Below are positions 30,002 to 39,611 of a stretch of DNA of 64,000 bases, piece after piece (within the stretch, counting starts at the first letter, position 1; every line of letters starts with the position of its first letter). The position numbers were made by a program, and so were the translations under genes. A model generated the notes under the pieces. That model did not search any database and was not told where the DNA came from. It worked only from the letters and a program-made list of their open reading frames with translations. The DNA is from Isochrysis galbana (lineage: Eukaryota; Haptophyta; Isochrysidales; Isochrysidaceae), in the NCBI GenBank assembly GCA_018136815.1, contig CM030931.1, positions 2,471,801 through 2,535,800 on the forward strand, given 5' to 3'.

Positions 30002-30949
30002 ATGGCCGAGGGGGACGAGGAGGGGTTGTTGCTTCCTCTTCGTGAGGAGCCTGTGGCGGCGGACGATAATGTATTGCTACCGCACCATCGGCCTTGGCGC
30101 TGGCGGGGCGCGCGCCTCTGGCTCACGGGCTTTATCTTCTGGCTGATGTACTGCGAGACGGTCCGGCCGCGATGCGTTGCACACTGGGGCAGCCATCTGA
30201 TCAAGGGTACCCCCGCGTGGCGACTGATGCTGATGGTGCCGACAGGCGCGATAGTGCTCCCAACATTCGCGCTGCTTGCGCGGGGGTTTGACGCTCGCGG
30301 CCTCACCATCGAGGAGTGGGGCGAGCAATGGTCCAAGCTCTGGAGGCCGTCATTCTCGGGAATTTGTCCACAGACCGATTTCTCATGGATTTTTGTGGGG
30401 GCAACTACGGCGATGTTCATGGCTGATTTCATGTTGTTCCCAATGTCGTGGCCGATGAAGATCCACCACTTTACGAGCCTGGGACTTCTGTACAGCGTGA
30501 CCTTTCTCATGCCGTGGTACCACCCTCACGCTCTCCTCTCAACAGCTGGGTTGGAGCTTGGAACTGCTTTGTCCAACTCCTACTATTTGAGCGGCCAATC
30601 TTCTATGATGAAAATGCCCTACATCATTGGCATGACAGTCTCCAACCTTTGCGGTGTGTAGTACACTCAGGGCGCCTCTTAGAATGACATGCCGCGCCTC
30701 TTGCTAATATGCATCCCCAAGAGCCCAATGACAGTGTGAGTCCGTTCTCCGTCTTGCGCGCCCACAGGTTTCTATTTGCTCGTCCGTGGCACACTACAGG
30801 CATCCAAGAGGGCGCTAGTGCTGGTTATCCCGATTGGACTCCTCTTCTTCTTGATGATGCTTAGTCGCGAAGCGGAGATGCTCACGGTCGCGGTTTTCGA
30901 TTACTCGTTTTCGGGTGGAACGGACTCCTTCGACCATGGAAGGGGCTGA
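30002..30949 (+). CDS. TLC-domain-like multi-pass membrane protein (277 aa)
   Basis: Two exons: 30002-30653 and 30768-30949. The 114-bp intron begins GTGTGTAG and ends CCCACAG. Splicing turns VSNLCG-stop into NLCGFYLLVRGTLQASKRAL, adding one more span before the TGA at 30947. About seven hydrophobic spans are visible (WLTGFIFWLMY; LMLMVPTGAIVLPTFALLA; FVGATTAMFMADFMLF; FTSLGLLYSVTFLM; and three more). MKIHHFTSLGL places a His-His pair at the start of a span, as in TRAM/LAG1/CLN8 proteins. The N-terminus is acidic (MAEGDEEGLLLPLREEP) and not a signal peptide. Some relatives are ceramide synthases or lipid sensors, but the ceramide-synthase Lag motif is not evident. ER membrane localisation is an inference. 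Confidence 0.6.
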
Positions 30950-31375
30950 CTGCACAAGATACTTTTTCCAGGGCCTCTGGAACGAGAGCCGCGCTGTTCC
31001 GCCGGATCCAAGTGCACCCAGCATTCTTTATTCCTTGTCACTTGCCGTCACAATCATTCGGCTGTTCTGGAGAGCCGGAGGCCTAAGATTTCCCCTGGGC
31101 TCGGCGGCGATAGCGATTGCTATCGTTGCGCGTGACGCGTTGTGGCATCGGACACGGGCAGCTTGCTCTGTTCGGCAGGTGGGTTGCTGCTCTGCTAGAG
31201 CGGACCGGCGTTCGGCGCGCTGTGCGGTGCGGTGCGCTCAACTGCAGCGCGCGCCACCGGAGGGGTGTTGATGCGGCTGAGCATGCGCAGTGTGCCGCCG
31301 GAGCGTTCATGAGTCATTTGTGGAGGCCACAACGTGTGCGTTGCGCATTGTGTCCTGCTGGGACGTCGATAATAA
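30950..31375. other. spacer, no gene seen
   Basis: Includes palindromic GC-rich stretches near 31190-31280. No supported coding or repeat feature. Confidence 0.35.
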
Positions 31376-31480
31376 TAATAATGAAATATCTGAGCATTAG
31401 TACCACTACTCCCACTAGCCCAGTACTATCACGACACCCCTCAGCGCACTTGCTCGTACACCTTGACGTGTGTGGTTCCA
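31376..31480 (-). repeat. 3' domain of retroposon copy-2 type, inverted
   Basis: The reverse complement contains GCGCTGAGGGGTGTCGTGAT and TAGTACTGGGCTAGTGGGAG..., matching 25690-25745 and 31785-31840. Confidence 0.7.
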
Positions 31481-31664
31481 CATACACATACATATATGCA
31501 CCCGCCTTCAGAAGTCCCTTCAAATCTCCCAGTGTTTGTCCGTGTGCTTCAGAAGGGGCAGAGTGTAGAATTTGGCCACGTGTTTCCAGTCCTCGTTGGT
31601 GAGGTCCAATCGTTTGCTCCACGCTTTTCTCTTCTCTCGCGGATTGTGGGGTGCTCTTGCACTC

Positions 31665-31957
31665 TGTTTTCTGTAGCAGGGGGTCTGTGATGCGAGTGGG
31701 AAATTTGAAGGGGTACATATGTGTATGTGTATGTTTCTGTGGCATCAGCACGCGTCAAGGTGTACGGGCAAGTGCGCTGAGGGGTGTCGTGATAGTACCG
31801 GGCTAGTGGGAGTAGTGGCAGTGGTACTAACGCTAACGCTCAGATGTATGATGTATTGTAGATAATGTGTAATGTGTAATGTACCCCGGACCATGTTACA
31901 CATATGTACCCCTTCAAATTTCCCACTCGCATCACAGACCCCCTGCTACAGAAAACA
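31665..31957. repeat. perfect 61-bp inverted repeat around a retroposon 3' domain
   Basis: 31665-31725 (starting TGTTTTCTGTAGCAGGGGGT) is the exact reverse complement of 31897-31957. The 171-bp loop contains a copy-2-type retroposon 3' domain (about 31780-31845) with its TAGTACC/GGTACTA hairpin. The arms show no mismatches, so the inversion-duplication is young or maintained. Confidence 0.8.
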
Positions 31958-32007
31958 ATGTGGCATGTGGCAAGGAAGCTCTTCAATACCAATACCGTAG
32001 GTAGGTA

Positions 32008-32143
32008 GCAAGGGTAGGGACGAAGTTGAAGTTGAGGTCGCCGTTTAAAACTTGAGGTCGGCTTCCTTTCGCGGGGGGAAGCGAGTTCCTCCCGCGGGAA
32101 CCTCGAGTTCGTCCCCGACCTCAACTTCGTCCCTACGCTCGCT
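32008..32143. repeat. foldback sequence
   Basis: GTAGGGACGAAGTTGA...GGTCG near 32008-32040 is the complement of CGACCTCAACTTCGTCCCTA near 32116-32136, with further GC-rich pairing inside (CCCGCGGG). It is non-coding. Confidence 0.65.
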
Positions 32144-32495
32144 AGTCACTAGTCATGTATACTCCTACACTCCTACTTGAAGCGTGATGCGGGCTCTGTG
32201 CTCTGTAGCCTATACCTACACGTCGACACTTTTTGCACGTTCAGTGTTCGCGTTTTGTTCAACTTGTTTCGCCCTGGTCGCCTCCAGGCGCTAGCGTGTT
32301 TCGCGGTCAAGTTCGAATATTTGTTTAGAGTAACTTGTATTACTAGTAAAACAAAATAGGCGGGTAGCTGGGGGTTACCGCGTGTGTTGAGAGTGGGGGA
32401 GCGTGATTAGCTTTGTACTCATCATCTTCATAATAATATTATTGTGGCTACCCAAAAAGAAAACAAGCACATATGGATGACAAAAAAATCACCTG
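32144..32495. other. spacer, no gene seen
   Basis: Unremarkable, AT-richer towards 32425-32490, where it leads into the end motif at 32496. Confidence 0.35.
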
Positions 32496-32504
32496 GCCCT
32501 CTTT

Positions 32505-32919
32505 TGACGGAACGCGACTTGAAAAAAAATATTCTTGAAGATGCCTACTACTTTGCTATCCCCCGCCCCTCGCACTGGGGGCTGCCCCTGACATCGCCCT
32601 TGCCCCACCCTCTCTCCCCTTTCGCACCCCCCCTCGGTCCTTTTTGTTCGGTTTCGGGGGGTCGACCCATGTGCACTACTTTGGGTCTAGCGTCGGGGGA
32701 GGGGGGGGCGGGCCTTTCGGCTCGCCGTTGCTGTGAGGCGCTTTGGGTTGCGCCTCTTTGTGGGGGCCCAGCCTTGCGGCTTTCCCCTATGGGTGGGTCG
32801 TTAGGGAGTCTCTCCTCCCTTGTAGCCAGGGCGCTATCCCTGGTCGCTCGCGTGTTCTTTGTTTTCTTGTACGAGGATGTGTTCGATCTCTAGTTTCTGC
32901 GTGACGGAACGCGACTTGA
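32505..32919 (-). mobile_element. LINE 3' end inserted with 18-bp target duplication
   Basis: TGACGGAACGCGACTTGA occurs at 32505-32522 and 32902-32919. Between them (32523-32901) is a minus-strand LINE 3' UTR related to LINE-A. It ends AGGCATCTTCAAGAATA plus a T-tract directly against the duplicated target. It is 5'-truncated and non-coding. The target itself is the dispersed GACGGAACGCGACTT motif, so this is an insertion into another repeat. Confidence 0.8.
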
Positions 32920-33225
32920 GCTCCGCCCATCAAAAAATCGGTAAGTCTCGCGCCAGTTTACAGGATAAGTCGAGACAGAGTCCGCCGCCAGCCCGGGAGG
33001 CATAGGAGGAGGAAGGGGGGAACGGATCACCGGGGGGGGGGGGCGCGGGCCACCGGACCATATCTAAGCCCTTCACCCCAATCCCCCTAATAGTGGCCAC
33101 GGGCGGAGCCGCCTGATGGCGGGGGGAGAAGGGCCGGGGGAGTGGGGGTGTAGAAAGTATGCTACGTGTAGGTAGTGGTTCCATTTGCCGCAAGTGCGGT
33201 AAGAATATTAAAAGGTTTTTACTAC
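32920..33225 (+). mobile_element. 3' part of structured retroposon (copy-1 type)
   Basis: Aligns with 13291-13586 over its whole length: GGTAAGTCTCGC, GTTTACAGGATAAGTCG, ACCGGACCATATCTAAGCCC and the end GGTAAGAATATTAAAAGGTT are all shared. Where copy 1 has a CGCC-TTAT-GGCG hairpin, this copy has CCGCC-TGAT-GGCGG. It lacks the 5' half. Confidence 0.75.
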
Positions 33226-33377
33226 TAGTAGTATAAGCTTTCTATGGGGGGAGCAGCTCGGCGGGCCATGTCATGCAGGTCTGCAATTCCGACGACCATT
33301 GCAGTTTAGATAAAGTACACATACACGACGGTGAAATGAAAAGCCGTCAAAGTCTGCGCCATCCTCGCCATCACTTG

Positions 33378-34955
33378 TCATCTCCGTCCCGCCCGTCGTT
33401 CATCCGGGAGTCTCCCCGAAATAAGTCTCTCCAAGCTGAATGGCTCGAGCGGCAGCGGCGCGTCATACTTCAGCGCAGCCGCAGCAGCCATTTCGCCAAT
33501 CGCCGGACCCATTTTGAAGGCGTGTCCTGAGCCACCACCAGCCAATACGACGCGGCTTTCTAACCCCGGCACGCAACCTAGCACGTAGTCATGATCAGGA
33601 GTAGATGTGTACAGACAGGACTGCGTCTCAAACGGGACGTGCTCAACATGAGGAAAGTTTTCACTGATCAACCGCGAGGTGGATTCGACGACGGACGAGA
33701 CGCGCGCGGCCGCGGAGACCTCCGCCTCACTCCCCGCAAGGGTCGCCCCGCACACCTCGACTGGTCCACCGGCACTGGCAGGCCGCGCGTCCGGGTGTAC
33801 TGTGGGGCCGCAATAATGAGCAGACGCCTTGATCCCGGGCACGTCGATCATAGGTACGCCATAATATCCTAGAGGCAGCGGGGAAGACATGAGCGCGAAT
33901 AGTCAAATATCCGACAAAGGAAGGTTGGATCACATTCGCTGCACATAGGGGCCAACGCTCGGGTACTGGCGGTGGCACCCACCCATTTCGGACATGCCTT
34001 CGACGCCATTGTCCGTTTGAAAGATGAAGACAGGCATCGAGTGGTACGAGTGGTCAGGCCGGAGCTCCCCGTCCCTTGCTTCACCAGCGGGCGCGTAAAA
34101 ACATACAGTTTCGGCAGAGACGCGTGTGGGGATGGTAAGACCGAAGAAGGATGCAGCCAGATCTGAGAGCCAGGCGCCTGGAGCTAAGATGAGGCTGCGC
34201 GCTCTGATTGAGGCCCCCTGCTCTGACAATACTAGCACCTCATTGTCTGAGCCGTCGGTCCGAAAAGCGCTCGCTCTGAAGGGAACGCACGTTTTCACGC
34301 CGAGCGATCTAGCATAGTCCCATGCCGCACAAATCGCCTAAGAACATGGGGAGGTTGACCAGCATGCCGCCGGAGGAGTCTCAACCTTTGGGCATCACCT
34401 CAGCCATCTGCAGTACTCCTACCGGTACTACACATGGCATTTTGGGCACTTGGCACTATGTCCCGGATCAAATGTTACCTTGGTGGCAAAAATGACTCCA
34501 AAGTCTGGCTGATAGAGAGCTTCCAAGTTCGTCGCCAGAGAGAACTGGGGGAAGCGAGCGTTCATTTCGTGTGCTGAGAGGGTTTCATGCGCAATGCCTC
34601 GCCGCTCATACAGCGCTCTGAGTCCATCATTCCTGTTGGTGCTTCCCCTCTGCGCGACAGTGACACCGCCCGTCGTAGCGAGTAGCGGCCGGCCGGCCGT
34701 TCTCTCCAACCCCTTCCAGAGCGGCAGGCTGTGCTCCATCATGTCGACGTATCTGTCCTGCTCATAGGCGAGACGGAAGATGCGCCCATCTCCATGAGAG
34801 CTGCCTCGCGAGTGGCCCGGCTCGAACTGGTCGACGAGCGCGACCGAGGCACCGCGCTGCGCAGCACTGATCGCCGACCACACGCCCATCACGCCACCGC
34901 CTACCACCAGCACGTCGAGTGCGCTGCCGTGCGAGCCGAGCAACCGTGCCGCCAT
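33378..34955 (-). CDS. FAD-dependent amine oxidase (sarcosine/pipecolate oxidase-like, DAO family), 440 aa
   Basis: Three exons on the minus strand: 34955-34479, 34337-33983, 33868-33378. The introns are 141 bp (GTAACA...TTAG) and 114 bp (GTGGGT...CTAG). Joins read GVIFATK-AICAAWDYARSL and NGVEGMSEMG-YYGVPMIDVPG, which restore the family order. ATG chosen at 34955, after a GA/CA microsatellite leader. LDVLVVGGGVMGVWSA at ~14-29 is the FAD-binding Rossmann loop; RSLILAPGAWLSD is the second nucleotide-binding stretch; CLYTSTPDHDYVLGCVPG and GGGSGHAFKMGPAIGEMAA form the C-terminal FAD and substrate part, as in monomeric sarcosine and pipecolate oxidases. It likely oxidises an N-methyl or cyclic amino acid, giving H2O2. 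The C-terminus RAGRR is not a clear PTS1. Substrate not determined. Confidence 0.88.
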
Positions 34956-34992
34956 TGCCCAGTGCCCGTCTTCCCTCTGAAGTACTCTTTCC

Positions 34993-35006
34993 CTCTTTCT
35001 CTCTCT

Positions 35007-35075
<69 letters not shown>
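34993..35075. repeat. (CT)n(GT)n microsatellite in the leader of the amine-oxidase gene
   Basis: Pure CT repeat to 35047, then pure GT repeat to about 35075. It starts ~40 bp upstream of the start codon, so the sense strand reads (AC)n(AG)n. Confidence 0.85.
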
Positions 35076-35077
<2 letters not shown>

Positions 35078-35217
35078 CCTGAGTTGTTTTGTAGGAGTAG
35101 TTCTGAGTTCTACTCCGTTGGGTGGGTGCAAGAATGCCGAGCAACAACCACCGCTTGACGAACACCGAATCCGCTGACTGTTTGAACGCCTTAGTGTATT
35201 AGAGTCTGTGCGCAACG

Positions 35218-35365
35218 AGCAAAGGTCACAGTGATTTCAACGAATTATCGACGCGCGATCCTGCCCGAATCGAGTGACTCACGTGAAGACCACGTGTGTG
35301 CTTCCACATTGGTGAAGTAATAAGTAATAAGTATAAGTAATTGAACGCTTCTGGTCTCGGGCTTG
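35218..35365 (+). repeat. dispersed ~150-bp repeat, copy 1
   Basis: Shares CAGTGATTTCA, ATCGACGCGCG...GATCCTGCCCGAAT, GACCACGTGTGT and TAATTGAACGCTTC...TGGTCT with 38973-39155. Confidence 0.65.
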
Positions 35366-35476
35366 CATTCACAAAACATTATAATATTTTTGCATCTTTT
35401 GTTTATGAAACTTACGCGCGACTAACAATACCCTATCCACCAATTTTTTTACATCTTCCTTAACATCTTTATCTAA

Positions 35477-37824
35477 AAAAAATCTTCTTAAAGATTCCCG
35501 CTACGTATGCGGCGTGAGGCAGCTTGCTAGTGTACCTCCCTACTACCCAACCTTAACCCTTAACAACCCCCTTCCCCTTCCCCAGTTCCCTCTTTAGCGG
35601 AGAAGCTGGATCCAGGGAGGCCGCGCGCTCTGCTTCGGCCGGGAGTTGGAGAGAAGGGGGCGGGAGATTGTGGCTCGTCTCTTGATCTAGATTCGACTCG
35701 GGTTTTTCCTCATTAATATAGCGGGAGGTCCTTATTGGTTCCCGGTGCGTTTCCCATTAAGAGATTTGGCTACCCTAGGTGATGTTTCTTATGTCCAGTC
35801 CTCTCGCCGCCTGCAAGAGGTCTTCTGAGGCTCCTAGGTTGAAATCCTTGTCTATAGTATACAGGGGGCTTATCATTTTCCGGATATGTTTGTTGCTCGG
35901 GGCGTGTAGCCCCATGTTCTCGCGCTGTTTTTTTAACCTTTGAAAGAAACCGACCTTCGCCGTTACTAATAAGTGGTACCTCGTAAGGATTGCTCTCAAG
36001 ATTGTTCTAACGGACCTACCGTCCGCGTTGCCATATTGGATGTTGTAAAAGTCCGTGAGGATGTATCTCCACGCCAGGATACCTAAGTACCCCGAGGAGG
36101 GATGCGGTCTGTCTACCTGGTAGCAAAAGAGACGTTGGGCTATCTCGGAGCCCGGCCTCAGATTTGTCCCCAGAAGCCCTTCTATGAATTCGAAGATGGG
36201 CGCCGTCGCGATGCACGTGGCTATGTGGGTGGAGCTCTCGGGGGCTATGCCACAAAAGCGGCACGTCGGATCGTCGGCGAACCGGTTCGCCGTGGCTATT
36301 CTCCTATGCAGGACGTGTTTGAAGTGCATATATGAGTCTCTCGGCGTTAAAAAGTTGTATTTGTATAGCTGAGATACTTGTTTCCATTTCCCGGAGATGT
36401 CCGGCAATCGTTTTTCCCACCTCAATGTGGATTTTTGTTTCTTCGTTTTTCTCATTGCGAGAAACGCTTTGGTCAGCGCCTTGACGTTAACATCCTCTAG
36501 GGTTTTATTCGCGCCTTTGAACGTGTATTCTTGTGGTATCGGGTACGCCGTCTCGGCCGGACCGTCGTACGCTCGTCCCCATTTCAATGGGGTGCATAAT
36601 TCTTCTGGTGATGGCTGCGGGTTGGCCCTTTCATAAATATAGGGTTCTCCCATCACATTAAGCTTGACTATTGACTACATGATAGACTCCACTCCGGCGC
36701 AGATAATATTTGTGTTCTTTGTCCACCCGGATGTCCCCTAGGTCATGCGCATCTGGGTCTTCTTGGGGGGCTAACTCTTGTTCTCCCGGAGTGGGGGGAG
36801 GAGACACCTCTTTCTTCCTAAGCAAGTTCATATATTCATTTGTGGCATCCGCCATTCTTGCTCTAGACCATTCGGCTATCCTCTCCCATGACTTTAGAAA
36901 CGGACCTAGCGCGATGTAGTTGCCTCTATGGCGTATCCAGCGTTCTCCTTCCGGCAGGTAAGCCGCGCAGTCTTCCGTGGTGTATATCTCCCCCGTGTCC
37001 GGATTAATCGTATTATGCACAATATCCGTTTGTAAAGATTCCCACTTAGCTCTATGTGAGTGATGTAGTGCCGGAGCTTTATGAAAACAGTCATACCATA
37101 TCGGGGATCCCAGAGTCCCTTCCCTCGTGTTGGTTTCCCTAAGGAACTTGATCCGTCTGAAGTTATCGAGCGCTTGCTTCCAAAATGCCGGCAGCGTATT
37201 GTTCCCACGGATGCTAGCCGAGAGGCTTCGTGCGTCGACTTTCGAAAATACCGCCGCTCTCCCCAATGGGCCTCAGCGTATGACTTCTGTGCAGTGTTGT
37301 TGAGAGGGTTGGAAGCCGTAAAGGCCCCAAGAATTGTTTGTTGTGTGTAGTGCCCGCCCACGAGGGGTGCACTGCTGGTAGGAGTTGCCACCATGGGGGT
37401 GGCAGCCTTGTGCAGTGTTGTTGAGAGGGTTGGAAGCCGTAAAGGCCCCAAGAATTGTTTGTTGTGTGTAGTGCCCGCCCACGAGGGGTGCACTGCTGGT
37501 AGGAGTTGCCACCATGGGGGTGGCAGCCAGGCTGCCACCCACCATGGGGAGTCCTTGATGGGCTGACAGGCCAGTGGGGGCAGGCGGCAGAGCCAGAGTC
37601 TGGCCCTGCTGGTCTGCAGGGAACAGGGCCCTCCCTGTTCCCTGCTTCTGCGCCTGGTGGGGAGGCGAGGGTGCGAGGATCATATCGACATCGCTGTCGG
37701 TCAGTGGGGCGGCCTGCGAGCGCTTTGGCTCCGGCGGCTTGGGGCGGCCCCTGTGGGGCGTCGTGACTGCGGGAGGCTGGGGATCGGGAGCGGTCGGCGC
37801 GCGCTCCATCGCTCGAACTTTAAA
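35477..37824 (-). mobile_element. LINE-B: non-LTR element with 17-bp target duplication, internally deleted
   Basis: TTAACATCTTTATCTAA lies at 35460-35476 and 37825-37841, so both ends of the 2,348-bp element are defined. On the minus strand the first ATG is only ~15 bp from the 5' end (37809; MERAPTAPDPQPPAVTTPHR). A Pro/Gln-rich ORF1-like part follows. The C-terminal half of the RT ORF comes next (37266-36658, with FWKQALDNFRRIKFL; and 36656-35775, with LTPRDSYMHFKHVLHRRIAT and the zinc knuckle CRFCGIAPESSTHIATC). The endonuclease and RT core are absent. The 3' end reads GGAATCTTTAAGAAGATTTT, an AATCTT-TAAG-AAGATT hairpin plus T-tract directly against the target. The frame is broken at the tandem duplication at 37289-37528. 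Confidence 0.85.
37289..37528. repeat. 121-bp tandem duplication inside LINE-B
   Basis: Two near-identical units (37289-37409 and 37410-37528), each containing GTGCAGTGTTGTTGAGAGGG and CCACCATGGGGGTGGCAGCC. Since 121 is not a multiple of three, the duplication shifts the LINE reading frame. Confidence 0.85.
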
Positions 37825-37928
37825 TTAACATCTTTATCTAACATAATCGCATCCAAATCATATTCGGTATTCGGTATTCGTATGGATATTGAGTAGCCAC
37901 GCCGCGTTGTCGGAGTTATGGTTGTCAA

Positions 37929-38818
37929 TAAGGCATGGAACACGTTTGTAAGATACCTAGATATCTACTATATAGTCTATAGTCTCGCATTTTCACTATC
38001 TACATGTACCTAGATGGCAGCCGGACACTATATACTATCTACATGTACCTAGATGGCAATTTCCACTTGGCTCAATAACACCCAGATATTAGGCACGAGG
38101 ACGAGGAGCGCGCGCGCGGGCGCGGTGCGGAACGACGGACCACGGAACAGCGAGCACAGGGAGACCAGCCCAAGGAGGACAGATGACGAGTGCACCTACG
38201 CGCCATCTCTCTCACACCTCACACTCACACACTCACTACACACTCACACTATTCATAATTGGCTGCAGCAAGCAGAGCATGCTCCAGGGTTTCGTCGACT
38301 TGCGAAGCCTTCAGGCCATCGTGAAGTTTGCCTGCCTTGGAGAACATGCGCTCTGCGCCCGCCGAGCTAGAGCTAGCCAGCCGTCCGAGGTACTGCCGCG
38401 CCATCTTGGCTAGCGTTGGCAAGCCCTCAGGCCGGCCGATGGTCACATCCGCTGGTGAGTGGTGATCGCGGGCCCTCTCCACCACGCCTCAACACATCCA
38501 GGTCCAAGTTGCTATCTTCTATCTTGCGGTACGGCTGCCGCATGGCGGCCGACATTCGGTTGGCTCGGGGGGGGGGGGGGGACGCGGCGGGGGCGGGGGC
38601 GGGGGGCGGGAGGCGCAACGACCGTATAAGTCCGGTGCATACTACAAATTTATCGAGAAGATGTCTAGGTATCTAGACTATCTAGGTATCTAGCGGCCAA
38701 AACCACCATCTAGATGTATCTAGATGGCTGTGGAGCACTATCTACTGTATCTAGATGGCTGAAAATGACTATCTACTTGCATCTAGATGGTGCCGGTGGG
38801 GGGGTGTTCCATGCCTTA
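37929..38818 (-). mobile_element. hAT-family DNA transposon, non-autonomous, with 8-bp target duplication
   Basis: Perfect 15-bp terminal inverted repeats TAAGGCATGGAACAC (37929-37943; reverse complement 38804-38818) are flanked on both sides by GTTGTCAA (37921-37928, 38819-38826). 8-bp duplications and TARGG-type ends are the hAT signature. The minus strand at 38485-38249 encodes LPTLAKMARQYLGRLASSSS, then AGAERMFSKAG and so on, the C-terminal dimerisation domain of hAT transposases; the rest of the transposase is deleted. Subterminal ATCTAGATGG/ACTATCTAC motifs are repeated many times at both ends (37970-38075 and 38660-38795), as expected for transposase-binding sites. Confidence 0.9.
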
Positions 38819-38972
38819 GTTGTCAAGGTGATGCTTTATATGTTCCGGATGTAGTATTGTCTGATACTGATAAGCGAAGTCGTAAGTCTGGGACATGTGA
38901 CCTTCTTTACGCACCACTCGACCACTCGAGCGAGATGGAGATGGGGATCCTACAATGAGAGACATGTGACAT

Positions 38973-39155
38973 GTGGACAGTGATTTCACAACCAGATATC
39001 GACGCGCGCGATCCTGCCCGAATGAATCGACTAGCGTGAGACCACGTGTGTACTCCCACAAAGGTCAAGTGTCAAGTAAGCTCCAGGTGACAACGGAAGG
39101 TGCTAGCAGGGATGGGGATAATTGAATGCTTCCAGGCTTCTGGCTTCTGGTCTAA
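38973..39155 (+). repeat. dispersed ~150-bp repeat, copy 2
   Basis: See 35218-35365. Copy 2 lies just beyond the hAT element and copy 1 just before LINE-B, in the same orientation, so the pair brackets both insertions. Confidence 0.65.
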
Positions 39156-39486
39156 GGTCTAAGGTGCGCAACTGGAGCTGTTGGTGTGCTAGCAGCCTTG
39201 CCACTTGCCACCCTCCCTGCCCATGGTTGAGTACCTTTGAGGGGGGCCCAGGCCCCTGTGGCCACGGCCCGTGAGCAAGAAATATCAAGGGGAAGGACTG
39301 GGGTGCTAGGAGCTAGGAGTTGGAGTTGGGTACCTACGTGCCTACGGAGTAATACATACACGATCGGCATCTTCGATACCGGCGGGGGGGGGGCTCTCCC
39401 TACAACGCCCCCCTCGGCTGCCTCCCCTGACGTTATCCCTCGGAAGGTGGGGGAGAGGGGAAGCAGCAGCGGCGGCGCCAGCCGGC

Positions 39487-39563
39487 GGAAGAGGAGAGAG
39501 GGAGGGAGGGAGAGAGGGAGGGAGGGAGGGAGGGAGGGGGGGGGGGAGAAAGAGAGGGAGAGA

Positions 39564-39602
<39 letters not shown>
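39487..39602 (+). repeat. GA-rich tract in the dynein leader
   Basis: GGGA and GA simple repeats, ending in a pure (GA)n run ten bases before the dynein ATG. Confidence 0.85.
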
Positions 39603-39603
<1 letters not shown>

Positions 39604-39611
39604 AAAGGGAT

